A DNA stretch of 52,474 nucleotides from Tolumonas sp. (GCA_028683735.1 JAQUHG010000003.1:1-52474), one strand, 5' to 3'; counted from the first letter of the stretch, positions 18,685-28,158 are shown. Numbers and translations: made by a program. Notes: a model not told the origin generated them from the letters alone.

Positions 18685-20208
18685 ATGAGCGACAAACAAC
18701 CCATTTTGGAGATGCGAAACATCGCCAAACGCTTCGGCCAGTTCTACGCCCTGAAAGATGTCAGCCTGACGGTCTATCCCGGCGAAGTGCATTCCCTGAT
18801 GGGGGAAAATGGTGCCGGTAAAAGTACACTGATGAAAATTCTGGCGGGTGCTTACACCGCAACCGCTGGCGAAATTGCTATCGACGGCCAGCCTTACACC
18901 ATCAATGGTCCGAAAGACGCGTTGAATGCCGGGATCACCCTGATTTATCAGGAGATCAATCTGGCGCCTAACCTGACTGTTGCGGAAAACATTTTCCTCG
19001 GTTCAGAAATCACCCGTAACGGAATAGTGAACCGCCAGAAGATGGAAGAAGAAACCGAGTTGGTACTGGCCCGTCTGGCGGCGCGTTTTAAAGCTTCCGC
19101 CAAAGTATCCAGCCTGAGTATTGCCGAACAACAGCAGGTGGAAATTGCCCGCGCCCTGCACCGTAACAGTCGGGTGCTGGTCATGGACGAACCGACTGCC
19201 GCACTATCTTCCCGCGAAACCGATATGTTATTTGCGCTGATCAAAAAACTGCGCAGTGAAGGATTGGCAATCATCTATATCAGCCACCGGATGGCTGAAA
19301 TCTATGAATTATCTGATCGCGTCAGCGTATTACGTGATGGTCAATATATCGGCAGCCTGATGCGCAGCGAACTCTCCGCCAGCGAACTGGTGCGCATGAT
19401 GGTCGGTCGGCCACTGAACGATCTGTTCAACAAAGACCGTGCTATTCCGAAAGGCGACATGGTACTGGAATGTAATGACCTGACCGATGATGACAAAGTG
19501 CTGTCTGGCACCTTGAATGTGCGGGCGGGTGAAATTGTTGGCCTGTCAGGTCTGGTTGGTGCTGGTCGCTCGGAGTTAGCACAGCTGATTTTTGGTGCCC
19601 GTAAAATTGCCTCCGGCAATATCAAGCTGAAAGGCAAACCACTGGAAATCACCAATCCGCGTGATGCCATCGACTGTGGTATCGGTTTTTTAACCGAAAA
19701 CCGCAAAGAACAGGGTCTGTTTCTGGAGATGACGGTACACGACAACATCGTGATGGCCACCATTGAGCGAGACAGCAAATTCGGTGTACTGAACGAACAA
19801 AAAAACCGGGCACTGAGTGATACCGCCATCAAGACACTGAACATTCGCGTGCCACACAGCCAAGTCGCCGTGGGCGGTCTTTCCGGTGGCAACCAGCAGA
19901 AATGTCTGATTTCCCGCTGGGTCGCCATCCATCCAAAACTACTGATTCTGGATGAGCCAACCCGTGGTGTCGACGTAGGTGCGAAAAGTGAAATTTATCG
20001 AATGATGACAGACATGGCACGTAAAGGTGTTGCCATTCTGATGATTTCCAGTGAGTTACCAGAAATTGTAGGTATGAGCGACCGCGTTTTCGTTATGCGT
20101 GCCGGCAGTATTGTCGGTGAGTTAGACGGCGAAGCGATCACCCAAGAAAACATCATGGAGCTGGCCACCGGGGCGACCCACCACATGGCTGGCGCGGAAG
20201 TGGCATGA
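18685..20208 (+). CDS. ribose/xylose-class sugar ABC transporter, ATP-binding protein
   Basis: This 507-residue RbsA-type ATPase has two ABC domains in one chain. The first has GENGAGKST and DEPTAALS; the second has the signature [15 protein letters not shown] and [10 protein letters not shown]. It powers the importer formed with the next two products. Tandem ATGs occur at 18682 and 18685; the CGAGG site at 18674-18678 is six bases from the second and only three from the first, so I use 18685. It opens an operon of transporter plus catabolic enzymes, divergent from the hybrid kinase. The substrate is not evident from this protein; context suggests D-lyxose or a related sugar. Confidence 0.9.
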   Translation: MSDKQPILEMRNIAKRFGQFYALKDVSLTVYPGEVHSLMGENGAGKSTLMKILAGAYTATAGEIAIDGQPYTINGPKDALNAGITLIYQEINLAPNLTVAENIFLGSEITRNGIVNRQKMEEETELVLARLAARFKASAKVSSLSIAEQQQVEIARALHRNSRVLVMDEPTAALSSRETDMLFALIKKLRSEGLAIIYISHRMAEIYELSDRVSVLRDGQYIGSLMRSELSASELVRMMVGRPLNDLFNKDRAIPKGDMVLECNDLTDDDKVLSGTLNVRAGEIVGLSGLVGAGRSELAQLIFGARKIASGNIKLKGKPLEITNPRDAIDCGIGFLTENRKEQGLFLEMTVHDNIVMATIERDSKFGVLNEQKNRALSDTAIKTLNIRVPHSQVAVGGLSGGNQQKCLISRWVAIHPKLLILDEPTRGVDVGAKSEIYRMMTDMARKGVAILMISSELPEIVGMSDRVFVMRAGSIVGELDGEAITQENIMELATGATHHMAGAEVA

Positions 20209-20221
20209 GAGAGAATCAGGA

Positions 20222-21220
20222 ATGAGTAACGCTATGAGCACACCCAATACCAACGCGGCTACCAGCCCGGAAAAGAAATTCACGCTACATAAAGTGATCC
20301 AGTCGGTCGGGATCTTACCGGTTCTGATCCTGATTTTTATTGGCTTCAGCTTGATGACGCCAAACTTTGCGACTGAATCGAACATCATGAACATCGTGCG
20401 TCAGTCGTCGATCAATACGGTGCTGGCAGCGGGGATGACGTTCGTCATCATCACCGGCGGTATTGACCTGTCGGTCGGTTCGATTCTCGGGGCCACTGCG
20501 GTAATGGCGATGGTGACATCACTGAGCCCGGAGCTCGGATTACTGTCGATTCCGGTTGCACTGATGGGCGGTTTACTGATGGGTACACTGAATGGTGTGA
20601 TGGTGGCTTATATTGGTCTGCCACCGTTTATTGCCACACTCGGTACCTATACGGCTTTGAGGGGCGCGGCCTATCTGCTGGCTGATGGTACCACCGTCAT
20701 TAACAATAACATCAGCTTTGAATGGATCGGGAACTCCTATCTTGGCCCTATCCCATGGTTAGTGGTGATCGGTTTTGTGGTCATCGCTATCTGCTGGTTC
20801 ATTCTGCGCAAAACCACACTGGGTATGCATGTGTACGCCGTAGGTGGTAATGCTAACGCCGCACGACTGACCGGTATCAAGGTTGGCATGGTACTGACCT
20901 TCGTCTACGCCCTGAGCGGTTTAATGGCTGGCTTAGGTGGCATCATGAGTGCCTCTCGTCTTTACAGTGCCAACGGCAACTTAGGTGTTGGCTACGAATT
21001 GGATGCTATCGCAGCGGTAGTGCTCGGTGGTACCAGTCTGTCTGGTGGTATTGGTAGTATCACCGGCACGTTAATCGGCGCATTGATTATCGCCGCCATG
21101 AATAACGGGATGACGCTGATGGGTGTCTCTTACTTCTGGCAGCTGGTGATCAAAGGCTGTGTGATCATCATTGCAGTTCTGATTGATAAATATCGTACCC
21201 GGAAACATGCGGGCGCTTAA
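20222..21220 (+). CDS. ribose/xylose-class sugar ABC transporter, permease
   Basis: This 332-residue RbsC-family inner membrane permease has the landmark AGMTFVIITGGIDLSVGSIL and the later GYELDAIAAVVLGGTSLSGG. A single permease gene implies a homodimer, unlike the YtfT-YjfF pair earlier in the window. A second in-frame ATG lies 12 bases downstream of the chosen start. The gene begins 13 bases after the ATPase gene and is followed by an eight-pair stem-loop and the binding-protein gene. Confidence 0.9.
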   Translation: MSNAMSTPNTNAATSPEKKFTLHKVIQSVGILPVLILIFIGFSLMTPNFATESNIMNIVRQSSINTVLAAGMTFVIITGGIDLSVGSILGATAVMAMVTSLSPELGLLSIPVALMGGLLMGTLNGVMVAYIGLPPFIATLGTYTALRGAAYLLADGTTVINNNISFEWIGNSYLGPIPWLVVIGFVVIAICWFILRKTTLGMHVYAVGGNANAARLTGIKVGMVLTFVYALSGLMAGLGGIMSASRLYSANGNLGVGYELDAIAAVVLGGTSLSGGIGSITGTLIGALIIAAMNNGMTLMGVSYFWQLVIKGCVIIIAVLIDKYRTRKHAGA

Positions 21221-21228
21221 TACACACA

Positions 21229-21248
21229 TGGGCGTCTAACGGCGCCCA
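21229..21248 (+). other. intercistronic stem-loop before the sugar-binding protein gene
   Basis: TGGGCGTC (21229-21236) pairs with GGCGCCCA (21241-21248), eight pairs with one G-U, around the tetraloop TAAC. No T-run follows. It could act as a 5' stabiliser of a processed binding-protein message or as an RNase site. Confidence 0.6.
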
Positions 21249-21291
21249 ACAACGCAACACCCCCTAACAATAACGGCGGAGTACAACAACT

Positions 21292-22233
21292 ATGCGTTTG
21301 AACAAACTGATGTCCACCCTGATCGCAGCAGCAGTCATTACCACCGCACCGCTGGCTCAGGCCAAAGACCTGAAATCTATCGGTGTTACCGTTGGCGACC
21401 TGGCGAACCCATTCTTCGTACAGATCACCAAGGGTGCGGAAATGAAAGCCCGCCAACTGGCAGGTAAAGACGTCAAAGTAACACTGGTCTCCAGTGGTTA
21501 TGACTTAGGTCAACAAGTGACTCAGATCGATAACTTCATCGCTGCTGGCGTGGATATGATCGTACTGAACGCGGCTGACTCAAAAGGTATCGCCCCTGCA
21601 GTAAAACGTGCCCAGAAAGCCGGCATCGTGGTGGTAGCGGTTGACGTAGCAGCAGAAGGTGCTGATGCCACTGTGACTTCAAACAATACCCAAGCGGGTG
21701 AACTGGGTTGCCAATACATTGCTGACAAACTGCAAGGTCGCGGTGACGTGGTGATCATCAACGGCCCACCAGTATCTGCGGTAACCAACCGTGTTGATGG
21801 CTGTATGAACACCTTCAAAAAATACAAAGACATCAAAGTACTGTCTTCTAACCAGAACGGTAAAGGTAGCCGTGAAGGTGGCTTAGAAGTCATGACTTCT
21901 CTGCTGGCCGCTTATCCAAAAATTGATGCGGTATTCGCTATCAATGACCCTACCGGTATCGGTGCGGATCTGGCAGCCAAACAGGCGCAACGTAAAGAAT
22001 TCTTCATCGTCGGTGTAGACGGCTCACCTGATGCAGAAGTAGCGCTGAAACGTACCGACAACCTGTTCGTTTCTACTCCAGCACAAGACCCACAAGTCAT
22101 GGCGTCTAAAGCAGTAGAAATTGGTTATGACATTCTGCAAGGCAAACCAGCACCAAAAGAACCAGTGCTGATCCCAGTAACCCTGATCGACCGCAACAAC
22201 GTGAAGGATTACAAAGGCTGGACAGTTAAATAG
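21292..22233 (+). CDS. ribose-class periplasmic sugar-binding protein
   Basis: This 313-residue protein is the ligand-binding subunit of the importer. It has a signal peptide (about 1-24, ending AQA before KDLKSIGV) and the Peripla_BP_4 fold, with GVTVGDLANPFF at the N-terminus and VFAINDPTGIGA and VGVDGSPDAEV in the hinge and second lobe. It is placed after the permease gene rather than first. A perfect hairpin with a T-run follows, so this subunit can be made in excess over the downstream enzymes. By analogy with TorT-TorS it may also present ligand to the nearby TorS-like kinase; that is speculation. Confidence 0.9.
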   Translation: MRLNKLMSTLIAAAVITTAPLAQAKDLKSIGVTVGDLANPFFVQITKGAEMKARQLAGKDVKVTLVSSGYDLGQQVTQIDNFIAAGVDMIVLNAADSKGIAPAVKRAQKAGIVVVAVDVAAEGADATVTSNNTQAGELGCQYIADKLQGRGDVVIINGPPVSAVTNRVDGCMNTFKKYKDIKVLSSNQNGKGSREGGLEVMTSLLAAYPKIDAVFAINDPTGIGADLAAKQAQRKEFFIVGVDGSPDAEVALKRTDNLFVSTPAQDPQVMASKAVEIGYDILQGKPAPKEPVLIPVTLIDRNNVKDYKGWTVK

Positions 22234-22248
22234 TTCATCCCGTATGAC

Positions 22249-22272
22249 ACGCCGCCGCAAGGCGGCGTTTTT
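22249..22272 (+). terminator. terminator or attenuator between the binding-protein and xylulokinase genes
   Basis: ACGCCGCC (22249-22256), loop GCAA and GGCGGCGT (22261-22268) form a perfect eight-pair stem followed by TTTT. As the downstream genes run in the same direction with only about 70 bases of spacing, it probably works as a partial terminator that lowers catabolic gene expression relative to the transporter. Confidence 0.8.
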
Positions 22273-22341
22273 GCCACTGTGGTCAGCGCTCAATTTAACC
22301 TTGAACGCTAACCAGACTGGCAACGTTCCGGGAGCCGATTT

Positions 22342-23787
22342 ATGTACCTGGGTATTGATTTAGGTACTTCCAGCCTGAAAGTCATTTTGCTGGATACCGA
22401 CGAACACATCATCGACAGTGTGAGCATGCCACTGACGGTTCAGCACCTGCAGCCCGATTTCAGCGAGCAAAATCCGCACGACTGGTGGCAGGCGCTGCAA
22501 CAGGCCATGCAACAACTCAAAACCCGCCAACCCGCCGCACTGCGTCAGATAAAAGGTATTGGTTTCAGTGGCCAGATGCACGGTGCCACCCTGTTAGATG
22601 ATAAAGGCCAGATCCTGCGCCCCTGCATTTTATGGAATGATGGCCGCAGCACTGCCGAGTGTCGCTGGCTGGAGCAGCGCGCTGATTTCATCGGCATCAC
22701 CGGTAACCGCGTGATGGCTGGTTTTACCGCGCCCAAACTGCTGTGGGTACAACGTCACGAGCCGGATATTTTTGCCCGTATCGCGCATGTGCTGCTACCC
22801 AAAGATTATCTGCGTTATCGCATGAGCGGCGACTTTGCCAGTGATATGGCCGACAGCGCCGGCACTTTATGGCTGGATACCGCGCGCCGCCAGTGGAGTG
22901 AAGAGCTGCTGGTAGCTTGTAATCTCACCGTCAATCAGATGCCGGAATTGTATGAAGGTAATCAGGTGACCGGCACGTTATACGATGTCTTAGCCGATGA
23001 CTGGGGCTTACCACGCAACACACCGCTGATTGCCGGTGCCGGGGATAACGCCGCCAGCGCGATTGGCCTTGGTGTTGTTAAGGCAGGTGATGGTTTTGTC
23101 TCGCTCGGCACCTCCGGCGTTATTTTTTCCGCTTCTGATCAGTATTACGCCAACCCGCAGCAAGCGGTGCACAGCTTCTGTCATGCCCTGCCCGAGCGCT
23201 GGCATCAGATGGCGGTAACACTCAGCGCCGCCGCATCCTTAAGCTGGTTTTCCCGACTAACCGCTACACCGGAAGCACAACTGGCACAGGAAGCCGAACA
23301 ACATGAGGCAGGCGAGGTATTATTCGCCCCGTTCCTGAATGGTGAACGCACGCCATGGAATAATCCACGGCTGCGCGGGGCTTTCTTTGGTCTCGCCGAT
23401 TCGCATCAACGTGGTCATTTAGCTCGTGCAGTCATGGAAGGTGTTGCCTTTTCGCTGGCCGATGGTTATCAGGCGCTGCAACAAGCCGGTTGCGCGCCGC
23501 ATCAGATGATTGCCACTGGCGGCGGTGCGCGTAGCCAGTTCTGGCTGCAGATGATTGCCGATCTCACACAATGTCGCATCATTGTGCCAACGTATGCCGA
23601 TGTTGGTGCCGCCTTTGGGGCCGCCCGGCTGGCCCGCTTGGCCATCGAACCGGAAGCTTTATCACATCTGACTTCGCATGTCGTACCTGCGACCGCCATC
23701 ATCCGACCACAATCACAACCCGAACTGCAGACGCGCTATCAGCATTACCAGCAGCTGACGCGCTGGTTGTGCCAACAGGAGGGGTAA
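22342..23787 (+). CDS. xylB: xylulokinase (FGGY family)
   Basis: XylB phosphorylates D-xylulose to D-xylulose 5-phosphate, which enters the pentose phosphate pathway. The 481-residue product follows E. coli XylB (484 residues) closely, with YLGIDLGTSSLKVILLD, GQMHGATLLD, GFTAPKLLWVQRHEP and LLPKDYLRYRMSG. The FGGY catalytic aspartate lies in GAGDNAASAIGLG and a glycine-rich ATP block in ATGGGARSQFWLQM. GGGAG precedes the ATG. It abuts the lyxose isomerase gene (stop TAA directly followed by ATG), which fits xylulose as the isomerase product. No xylA or xylR is present, so this may be a lyxose-dedicated copy. Confidence 0.92.
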   Translation: MYLGIDLGTSSLKVILLDTDEHIIDSVSMPLTVQHLQPDFSEQNPHDWWQALQQAMQQLKTRQPAALRQIKGIGFSGQMHGATLLDDKGQILRPCILWNDGRSTAECRWLEQRADFIGITGNRVMAGFTAPKLLWVQRHEPDIFARIAHVLLPKDYLRYRMSGDFASDMADSAGTLWLDTARRQWSEELLVACNLTVNQMPELYEGNQVTGTLYDVLADDWGLPRNTPLIAGAGDNAASAIGLGVVKAGDGFVSLGTSGVIFSASDQYYANPQQAVHSFCHALPERWHQMAVTLSAAASLSWFSRLTATPEAQLAQEAEQHEAGEVLFAPFLNGERTPWNNPRLRGAFFGLADSHQRGHLARAVMEGVAFSLADGYQALQQAGCAPHQMIATGGGARSQFWLQMIADLTQCRIIVPTYADVGAAFGAARLARLAIEPEALSHLTSHVVPATAIIRPQSQPELQTRYQHYQQLTRWLCQQEG

Positions 23788-24498
23788 ATGCGTCGTTCAC
23801 AGCTCAATGAAATCTTAGCCGACAGCCAGGCTCTGTTTGCCAAACACCAGATCGCGCTGCCGCCATTCGCGCACTTCACGCCCAACGAGTGGGCCAAACA
23901 CGATCTTAACCGTTTTCAGGAAGTGTTCGACCTGCAACTCGGCTGGGATGTCACCGACATGGGCAGTAATGATTTTGCCGCGACCGGTCTGACGCTGTTT
24001 ACCCTGCGTAACGGCTCCGTCGGCGGAAAACCCTACCCGAAACCGTATGCCGAAAAAATCATGATCAGCCGCGAAGGCCAGGTCACACCTTGCCATTTTC
24101 ACTGGTACAAGATGGAAGACATCATTCATCGCGGCGGCGGCAACATGATCATTGAGCTGTATAACCGCACTGCCGATGAACAGCGTGACGATACCGATGT
24201 CGAAGTGGTGCTCGACGGCGAACGCCAGCGGCATAAAGCCGGCAGTCGTCTGCGCTTAACTGCGGGGCAAAGCATTACGTTAACACAGGGTCTGTATCAC
24301 TCGTTCTGGGCTGAGCCCGGTTTTGGCCCGGTGATCTTGGGGGAAGTTTCTATGGTGAATGACGATCGGTGTGATAACCGGTTCCTGCAGCCACAATCCC
24401 GTTTCAGTGAAATTGAAGAAGACGAATCACCGTTACACCTGTTGTGTAACGAATATGCCCGTTTCCTACCGTTACAGGAGCCATCGTTATGTCGCTGA
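23788..24498 (+). CDS. D-lyxose ketol-isomerase (cupin fold)
   Basis: The 236-residue protein resembles the cupin sugar isomerase of E. coli O157:H7, which acts on D-lyxose and D-mannose. It would convert D-lyxose to D-xylulose (EC 5.3.1.15) for the kinase encoded just upstream. The metal-binding pattern is visible: HFHWYKMED with His103, His105 and Glu110, and a fourth ligand His171 in GLYHSFW. The YPKPYAEK segment before the metal site is also characteristic. The gene follows xylB without a gap and overlaps the aldolase gene by 10 bases. The fold and family are well supported. The natural sugar could also be mannose or another C2-epimeric aldose. Confidence 0.87.
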   Translation: MRRSQLNEILADSQALFAKHQIALPPFAHFTPNEWAKHDLNRFQEVFDLQLGWDVTDMGSNDFAATGLTLFTLRNGSVGGKPYPKPYAEKIMISREGQVTPCHFHWYKMEDIIHRGGGNMIIELYNRTADEQRDDTDVEVVLDGERQRHKAGSRLRLTAGQSITLTQGLYHSFWAEPGFGPVILGEVSMVNDDRCDNRFLQPQSRFSEIEEDESPLHLLCNEYARFLPLQEPSLCR

Positions 24499-25349
24499 TT
24501 TCTCTCGCTCAGGGTTTATCACATGCCCGTGAGCATGGTTATGCTTTAGGTGCGTTTAATGTGCTGGATACCCATTTCCTGCGCGCGCTGTTTGCCGCCG
24601 CCGAAGCACAACGCTCGCCGTTCATCATCAATATCGCCGAAGTGCATTTTAAATATGTGTCGCTGGATGCCATCTGTGCCGCCATCAAAGCGGAAGCCGC
24701 CTTACACAATATTCCGGTGGTGCTGAATCTCGATCATGGCACCAGTTTTGATGCAGTAATGAAAGCCATTCGTCTGGGTTTTACCTCGGTGATGTTTGAT
24801 GGTTCGGGTTTAAGTTACGAAGAAAATATTCGCCAGACTGCCGAAGTGGTGAAGATGTGCCATGCGCTCGGCATTTCGGTGGAAGCGGAACTTGGCGCAG
24901 TCGGTGGTGATGAAGGTGGCTCACTGTATGGCTCGTGCGACAGCAGTAAATTTACCGACCCGAGCAAAGCAACAGACTTTGTCACCCGCACCGGCATCGA
25001 TGCGCTGGCGGTCGCCATTGGTAATGCGCACGGCAAATATCGCGGCGAACCGAAACTCGACTTCCCGCGCCTGCAAGCCATTCAGGAACAAACCGGTCTG
25101 CCGTTAGTGCTGCACGGTGGCTCTGGCATCAGTGATGCGGATTTCCGCAAAGCCATTTCGCTGGGTATCCATAAAATCAACTTCTACACCGGCATGTCAC
25201 AAAATGCACTGGTCGCCGTTGAGCAGGCAATGCAGCATCGCGAAACCGCCTACGATGAACTGGCACACATGCTGATGGGCATTGAAACAGCCATTCAGAA
25301 AACGGTGGAAGAGCAGATGCAGATCTTTGGCAGCGCAGGGAAAGCCTGA
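24489..25349 (+). CDS. class II ketose-bisphosphate aldolase family protein
   Basis: This 286-residue zinc-dependent aldolase belongs to the FbaA/GatY/KbaY family and would cleave a ketose phosphate to dihydroxyacetone phosphate and an aldehyde. Visible landmarks are LNLDHGTSFDAV (Asp-His at the active site), VEAELGAVGGDEGG, the metal histidine in IGNAHGKY, and LHGGSGI followed by HKINFYTG for phosphate binding. It overlaps the isomerase gene by 10 bases and shares one base with the PfkB gene (TGATG), so it is tightly coupled to both. Whether it uses a bisphosphate or a 1-phosphate (for example xylulose 1-phosphate) cannot be read from the sequence. Confidence 0.85.
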   Translation: MSLISLAQGLSHAREHGYALGAFNVLDTHFLRALFAAAEAQRSPFIINIAEVHFKYVSLDAICAAIKAEAALHNIPVVLNLDHGTSFDAVMKAIRLGFTSVMFDGSGLSYEENIRQTAEVVKMCHALGISVEAELGAVGGDEGGSLYGSCDSSKFTDPSKATDFVTRTGIDALAVAIGNAHGKYRGEPKLDFPRLQAIQEQTGLPLVLHGGSGISDADFRKAISLGIHKINFYTGMSQNALVAVEQAMQHRETAYDELAHMLMGIETAIQKTVEEQMQIFGSAGKA

Positions 25350-26386
25350 TGAACGCCCCGCGCTGTGGCATCCTCGCCGCTGGCACGTTGCTGGTCGATC
25401 ATGTGCATCTGATTGATGACTGGCCAGAACAGGGGCGACTGGCCACCATTCTGCATACGGAAAATGCCACGGGTGGCGCAGTACCCAATGTATTGCGCAC
25501 ACTGGCGCGGATGAAAACTGGCCTGCCACTCGCGGCGGCCGGCTTGCTCGGTGATGATCTGGATGGGGAGTTCATTCGCCAGTGCCTCAGCGACGATGAT
25601 ATTGATTGTCGCTGGCTGCAAACCGCACCCCACCCGACCAGCATGACACAAGTAATGAGCAATCAGCGTAACGGGCAACGCACCTTTTTCCACGCCCATG
25701 GTAGTAATGCCGCGTTTGACAGCCGCGTGTTGTCGAGGCTGCACAGCCATCACCGCATTTTGCATCTGGCTTATTTGTTATTGCTGCAACAACTGGAAGC
25801 CGCCGATGAGAAATACGGTGTTATCGCGGCCCGTTTGTTCCACCAATTACAACAACAAGGCTATCTGACCTCGCTGGATCTGGTTTCTATCGACGACCCG
25901 GAGCGCGCCAAACGCGTGGTGTTACCAACACTGCCATATGTCGACTACTTGATCATCAATGAACTGGAAGCCGCGACCTTAACCGGGCAACCACTGCGCA
26001 TGGTTGACGGCAAACCTGATCTGAACCAAATTCCGCATGCGGCAAAAAGCCTGCTGCAACACGGCGTACAACGCGTGGTAGTGATCCATTGTCCGGAAGG
26101 TGCGTGGGCCGCCAGCCGTCACGGCGACAGCCTGTTTACCCCTTCGTATTGGATTGAACCGCAGGAGATTGCCGGCACGGTTGGCGCGGGTGATGCGTTT
26201 TGTGCCGGTGTGTTATATGGCCTGCATCAGGCGTGGGATCTGCGCGAGACGCTGCAACTGGGTAATGCCTGTGCGCGGTTTAACCTGCGCAGCACCAACG
26301 CCATTGATGGCGCGGCACCGCTGACCGAGTTACAGGCCTTTATTGCGCAACAAGCAAATGCTAACAGAGGTGATCAGGCTTTATGA
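25349..26386 (+). CDS. PfkB-family carbohydrate kinase
   Basis: This 345-residue ribokinase-like enzyme has the N-terminal glycine motif TGGAVPNV and the C-terminal catalytic signature GTVGAGDAFCAG, in which Asp is the base. It would phosphorylate a sugar or sugar phosphate. With the adjacent aldolase it could make and cleave a ketose 1-phosphate or a ketose bisphosphate, separate from the xylulokinase route. The acceptor is unknown. It starts on the last base of the aldolase gene and its end overlaps the convergent response regulator by 13 bases. It is the last gene of the operon. Confidence 0.85.
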   Translation: MNAPRCGILAAGTLLVDHVHLIDDWPEQGRLATILHTENATGGAVPNVLRTLARMKTGLPLAAAGLLGDDLDGEFIRQCLSDDDIDCRWLQTAPHPTSMTQVMSNQRNGQRTFFHAHGSNAAFDSRVLSRLHSHHRILHLAYLLLLQQLEAADEKYGVIAARLFHQLQQQGYLTSLDLVSIDDPERAKRVVLPTLPYVDYLIINELEAATLTGQPLRMVDGKPDLNQIPHAAKSLLQHGVQRVVVIHCPEGAWAASRHGDSLFTPSYWIEPQEIAGTVGAGDAFCAGVLYGLHQAWDLRETLQLGNACARFNLRSTNAIDGAAPLTELQAFIAQQANANRGDQAL

Positions 26387-27114
26387 ACGACGGTCACTTC
26401 GCGCGACATAACGTAACCGGCACCACGGATGGTGCGGATATATTCCGGCTGTTTCGGGTTGGGTTCGATTTTCCGGCGCAGACGCATGATCAACACATCG
26501 ATGGTGCGGTCGAACACATCCAGCGCATCGCTGTGCGTCATTTCCAGCAGTTGATCGCGGGTCAGCACTTTACGCGCGTTTTTCAGCAGCACCGTCAGCA
26601 ACGAATATTCGCCCTGTGTCAGCTCAATGTCGTCGCCGTCGGGAGTATGCAAGCGGCCGGTATGGGTGTTAAGCAACCAGCCGTCGAAACGATAACCGGG
26701 GCCGCTGATCGGCACTACGGCACGGCGTTGCGGCGTGTCACCGGCCGGTGTGCGGCGCAACACCGCTTTCGCGCGCGCCACGACAATGCGCGGCACAAAA
26801 GGTTTGGCAATGTAGTCATCAGCCCCCATTTCGAGGCCTACGATCATGTCTGATTCGGTGGCTAAACCGGTCAGCATAATGACGGGTAGATCGGGGAATT
26901 GCAGACGGATTTGTTGTAACAATAACAGACCGCTCATGTCAGGCAGCATTAGATCCAGCAGTACCAGCGCAATATCCGGTTCCTGCTGTAACGTCTGCAG
27001 GGCGGATTGCGCCAGATGACAGGTTCGAACATCGAACACATGTTCGCAGAGGACATCAGTCAGCAATTCGCAGATAGCGACGTCATCGTCCACGACCAGG
27101 ATCTTGTTTTTCAT
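26374..27114 (-). CDS. OmpR/TorR-like two-component response regulator
   Basis: The 246-residue protein has an N-terminal receiver with phosphoacceptor Asp54 (LVLLDLMLPDMSG), the conserved lysine in YIAKPF, and a C-terminal winged helix (LTQGEYSLLTVLLKN, LTRDQLLE, RTIDVLIMRLRRKIE, IRTIRGAGYV). The linker GYRFDGWLLN and the overall pattern resemble TorR. No kinase adjoins it; the nearest candidate is the TorS-like kinase at 15914-18526 on the far side of the sugar operon. The likely role is to activate or repress that operon, inferred only from position. Its 3' end overlaps the PfkB gene by 13 bases. Confidence 0.88.
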   Translation of the reverse strand: MKNKILVVDDDVAICELLTDVLCEHVFDVRTCHLAQSALQTLQQEPDIALVLLDLMLPDMSGLLLLQQIRLQFPDLPVIMLTGLATESDMIVGLEMGADDYIAKPFVPRIVVARAKAVLRRTPAGDTPQRRAVVPISGPGYRFDGWLLNTHTGRLHTPDGDDIELTQGEYSLLTVLLKNARKVLTRDQLLEMTHSDALDVFDRTIDVLIMRLRRKIEPNPKQPEYIRTIRGAGYVMSREVTVVHKA

Positions 27115-27243
27115 TATGAGGTCCGTGCTTATTTTTAGAGATAAATCAAATTGTAGTCATTTGTGACGCCGAAACCAGAGAACAAACAATGAACTGTGAG
27201 CTGACCAACTTCAGCTACATCAAACAATAAGAGGAAATAAACC

Positions 27244-28158
27244 GTGCGCATCGGAATTGATTTAGGTGGAACCAAAATTGAAGTTATCGCGCTGGATAAC
27301 GAGGGTGGCGAGCTGTTCCGGAAACGAGTACCAACGCCTCGCCATGATTACCAGCAAACCCTGAACGCCATCACCGGTCTGGTGCTAGATGCTGAAGCTG
27401 CCACCGGCAAAAAAGGTTCGGTGGGTTTGGGCATTCCCGGCACCATCTCGCCATTTACCGGCAAAGTGAAAAACGCCAACTCCACCTGGCTGAACGGCCA
27501 GCCGCTGGATAAAGATCTGGAAGCCATGCTCGATCGCCCAGTGCGCATCGCCAATGACGCCAACTGTCTGGCAGTATCGGAAGCGACTGACGGCGCCGGT
27601 GCCGGCGGTAAAGTAGTGTTTGCCGTCATCATCGGCACCGGATGTGGTTCTGGCATTGCCATCAATGGCCGCGTGCATGCCGGTGGTAACGGTATTGCCG
27701 GTGAGTTCGGTCATAACCCACTACCGTGGATCGACGAGGAAGAGTGGAATTATCAGAAGGTCACGCCTTGTTATTGCGGCAAAAAAGGCTGCATCGAAAC
27801 CTATGTATCGGGCACCGGTTTTGCCAACAGCTATAAATTCAACACCGGTATCGAACGTAAAGGCGCGGAAATCATGGCACTGGTAGCCGAGGGCGATGCC
27901 GCGGCGATCAAAGCGATTGAAGATTACGAACGCCGTCTCGCCAAAGCACTGGCGCACGCGGTTAATCTGATGGACCCGGACGTGATCGTGTTAGGCGGTG
28001 GCATGAGCAACGTGGAACGCATCTACGACAACATTCCACGCCTGATGAAGGAATATGCCTTCGGTGGTGAGTGTGAAACACCGGTGCGCAAAGCCCTGCA
28101 CGGCGACTCCAGCGGTGTGCGTGGTGCAGCCTGGCTGTGGCAGCGCGACGATCTGTGA
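27244..28158 (+). CDS. mak: fructokinase (ROK family)
   Basis: Mak phosphorylates free fructose (and mannose) in the cytoplasm. The 304-residue product matches E. coli Mak (302 residues) over its length: [57 protein letters not shown], the zinc site [10 protein letters not shown], and [10 protein letters not shown] with [14 protein letters not shown] near the end. It starts with GTG, preceded by GAGGAA at a good distance. It is divergent from the response regulator and ends in its own terminator. It may serve fructose made by the isomerase from mannose, but nothing in the sequence links them beyond proximity. Confidence 0.93.
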   Translation: MRIGIDLGGTKIEVIALDNEGGELFRKRVPTPRHDYQQTLNAITGLVLDAEAATGKKGSVGLGIPGTISPFTGKVKNANSTWLNGQPLDKDLEAMLDRPVRIANDANCLAVSEATDGAGAGGKVVFAVIIGTGCGSGIAINGRVHAGGNGIAGEFGHNPLPWIDEEEWNYQKVTPCYCGKKGCIETYVSGTGFANSYKFNTGIERKGAEIMALVAEGDAAAIKAIEDYERRLAKALAHAVNLMDPDVIVLGGGMSNVERIYDNIPRLMKEYAFGGECETPVRKALHGDSSGVRGAAWLWQRDDL

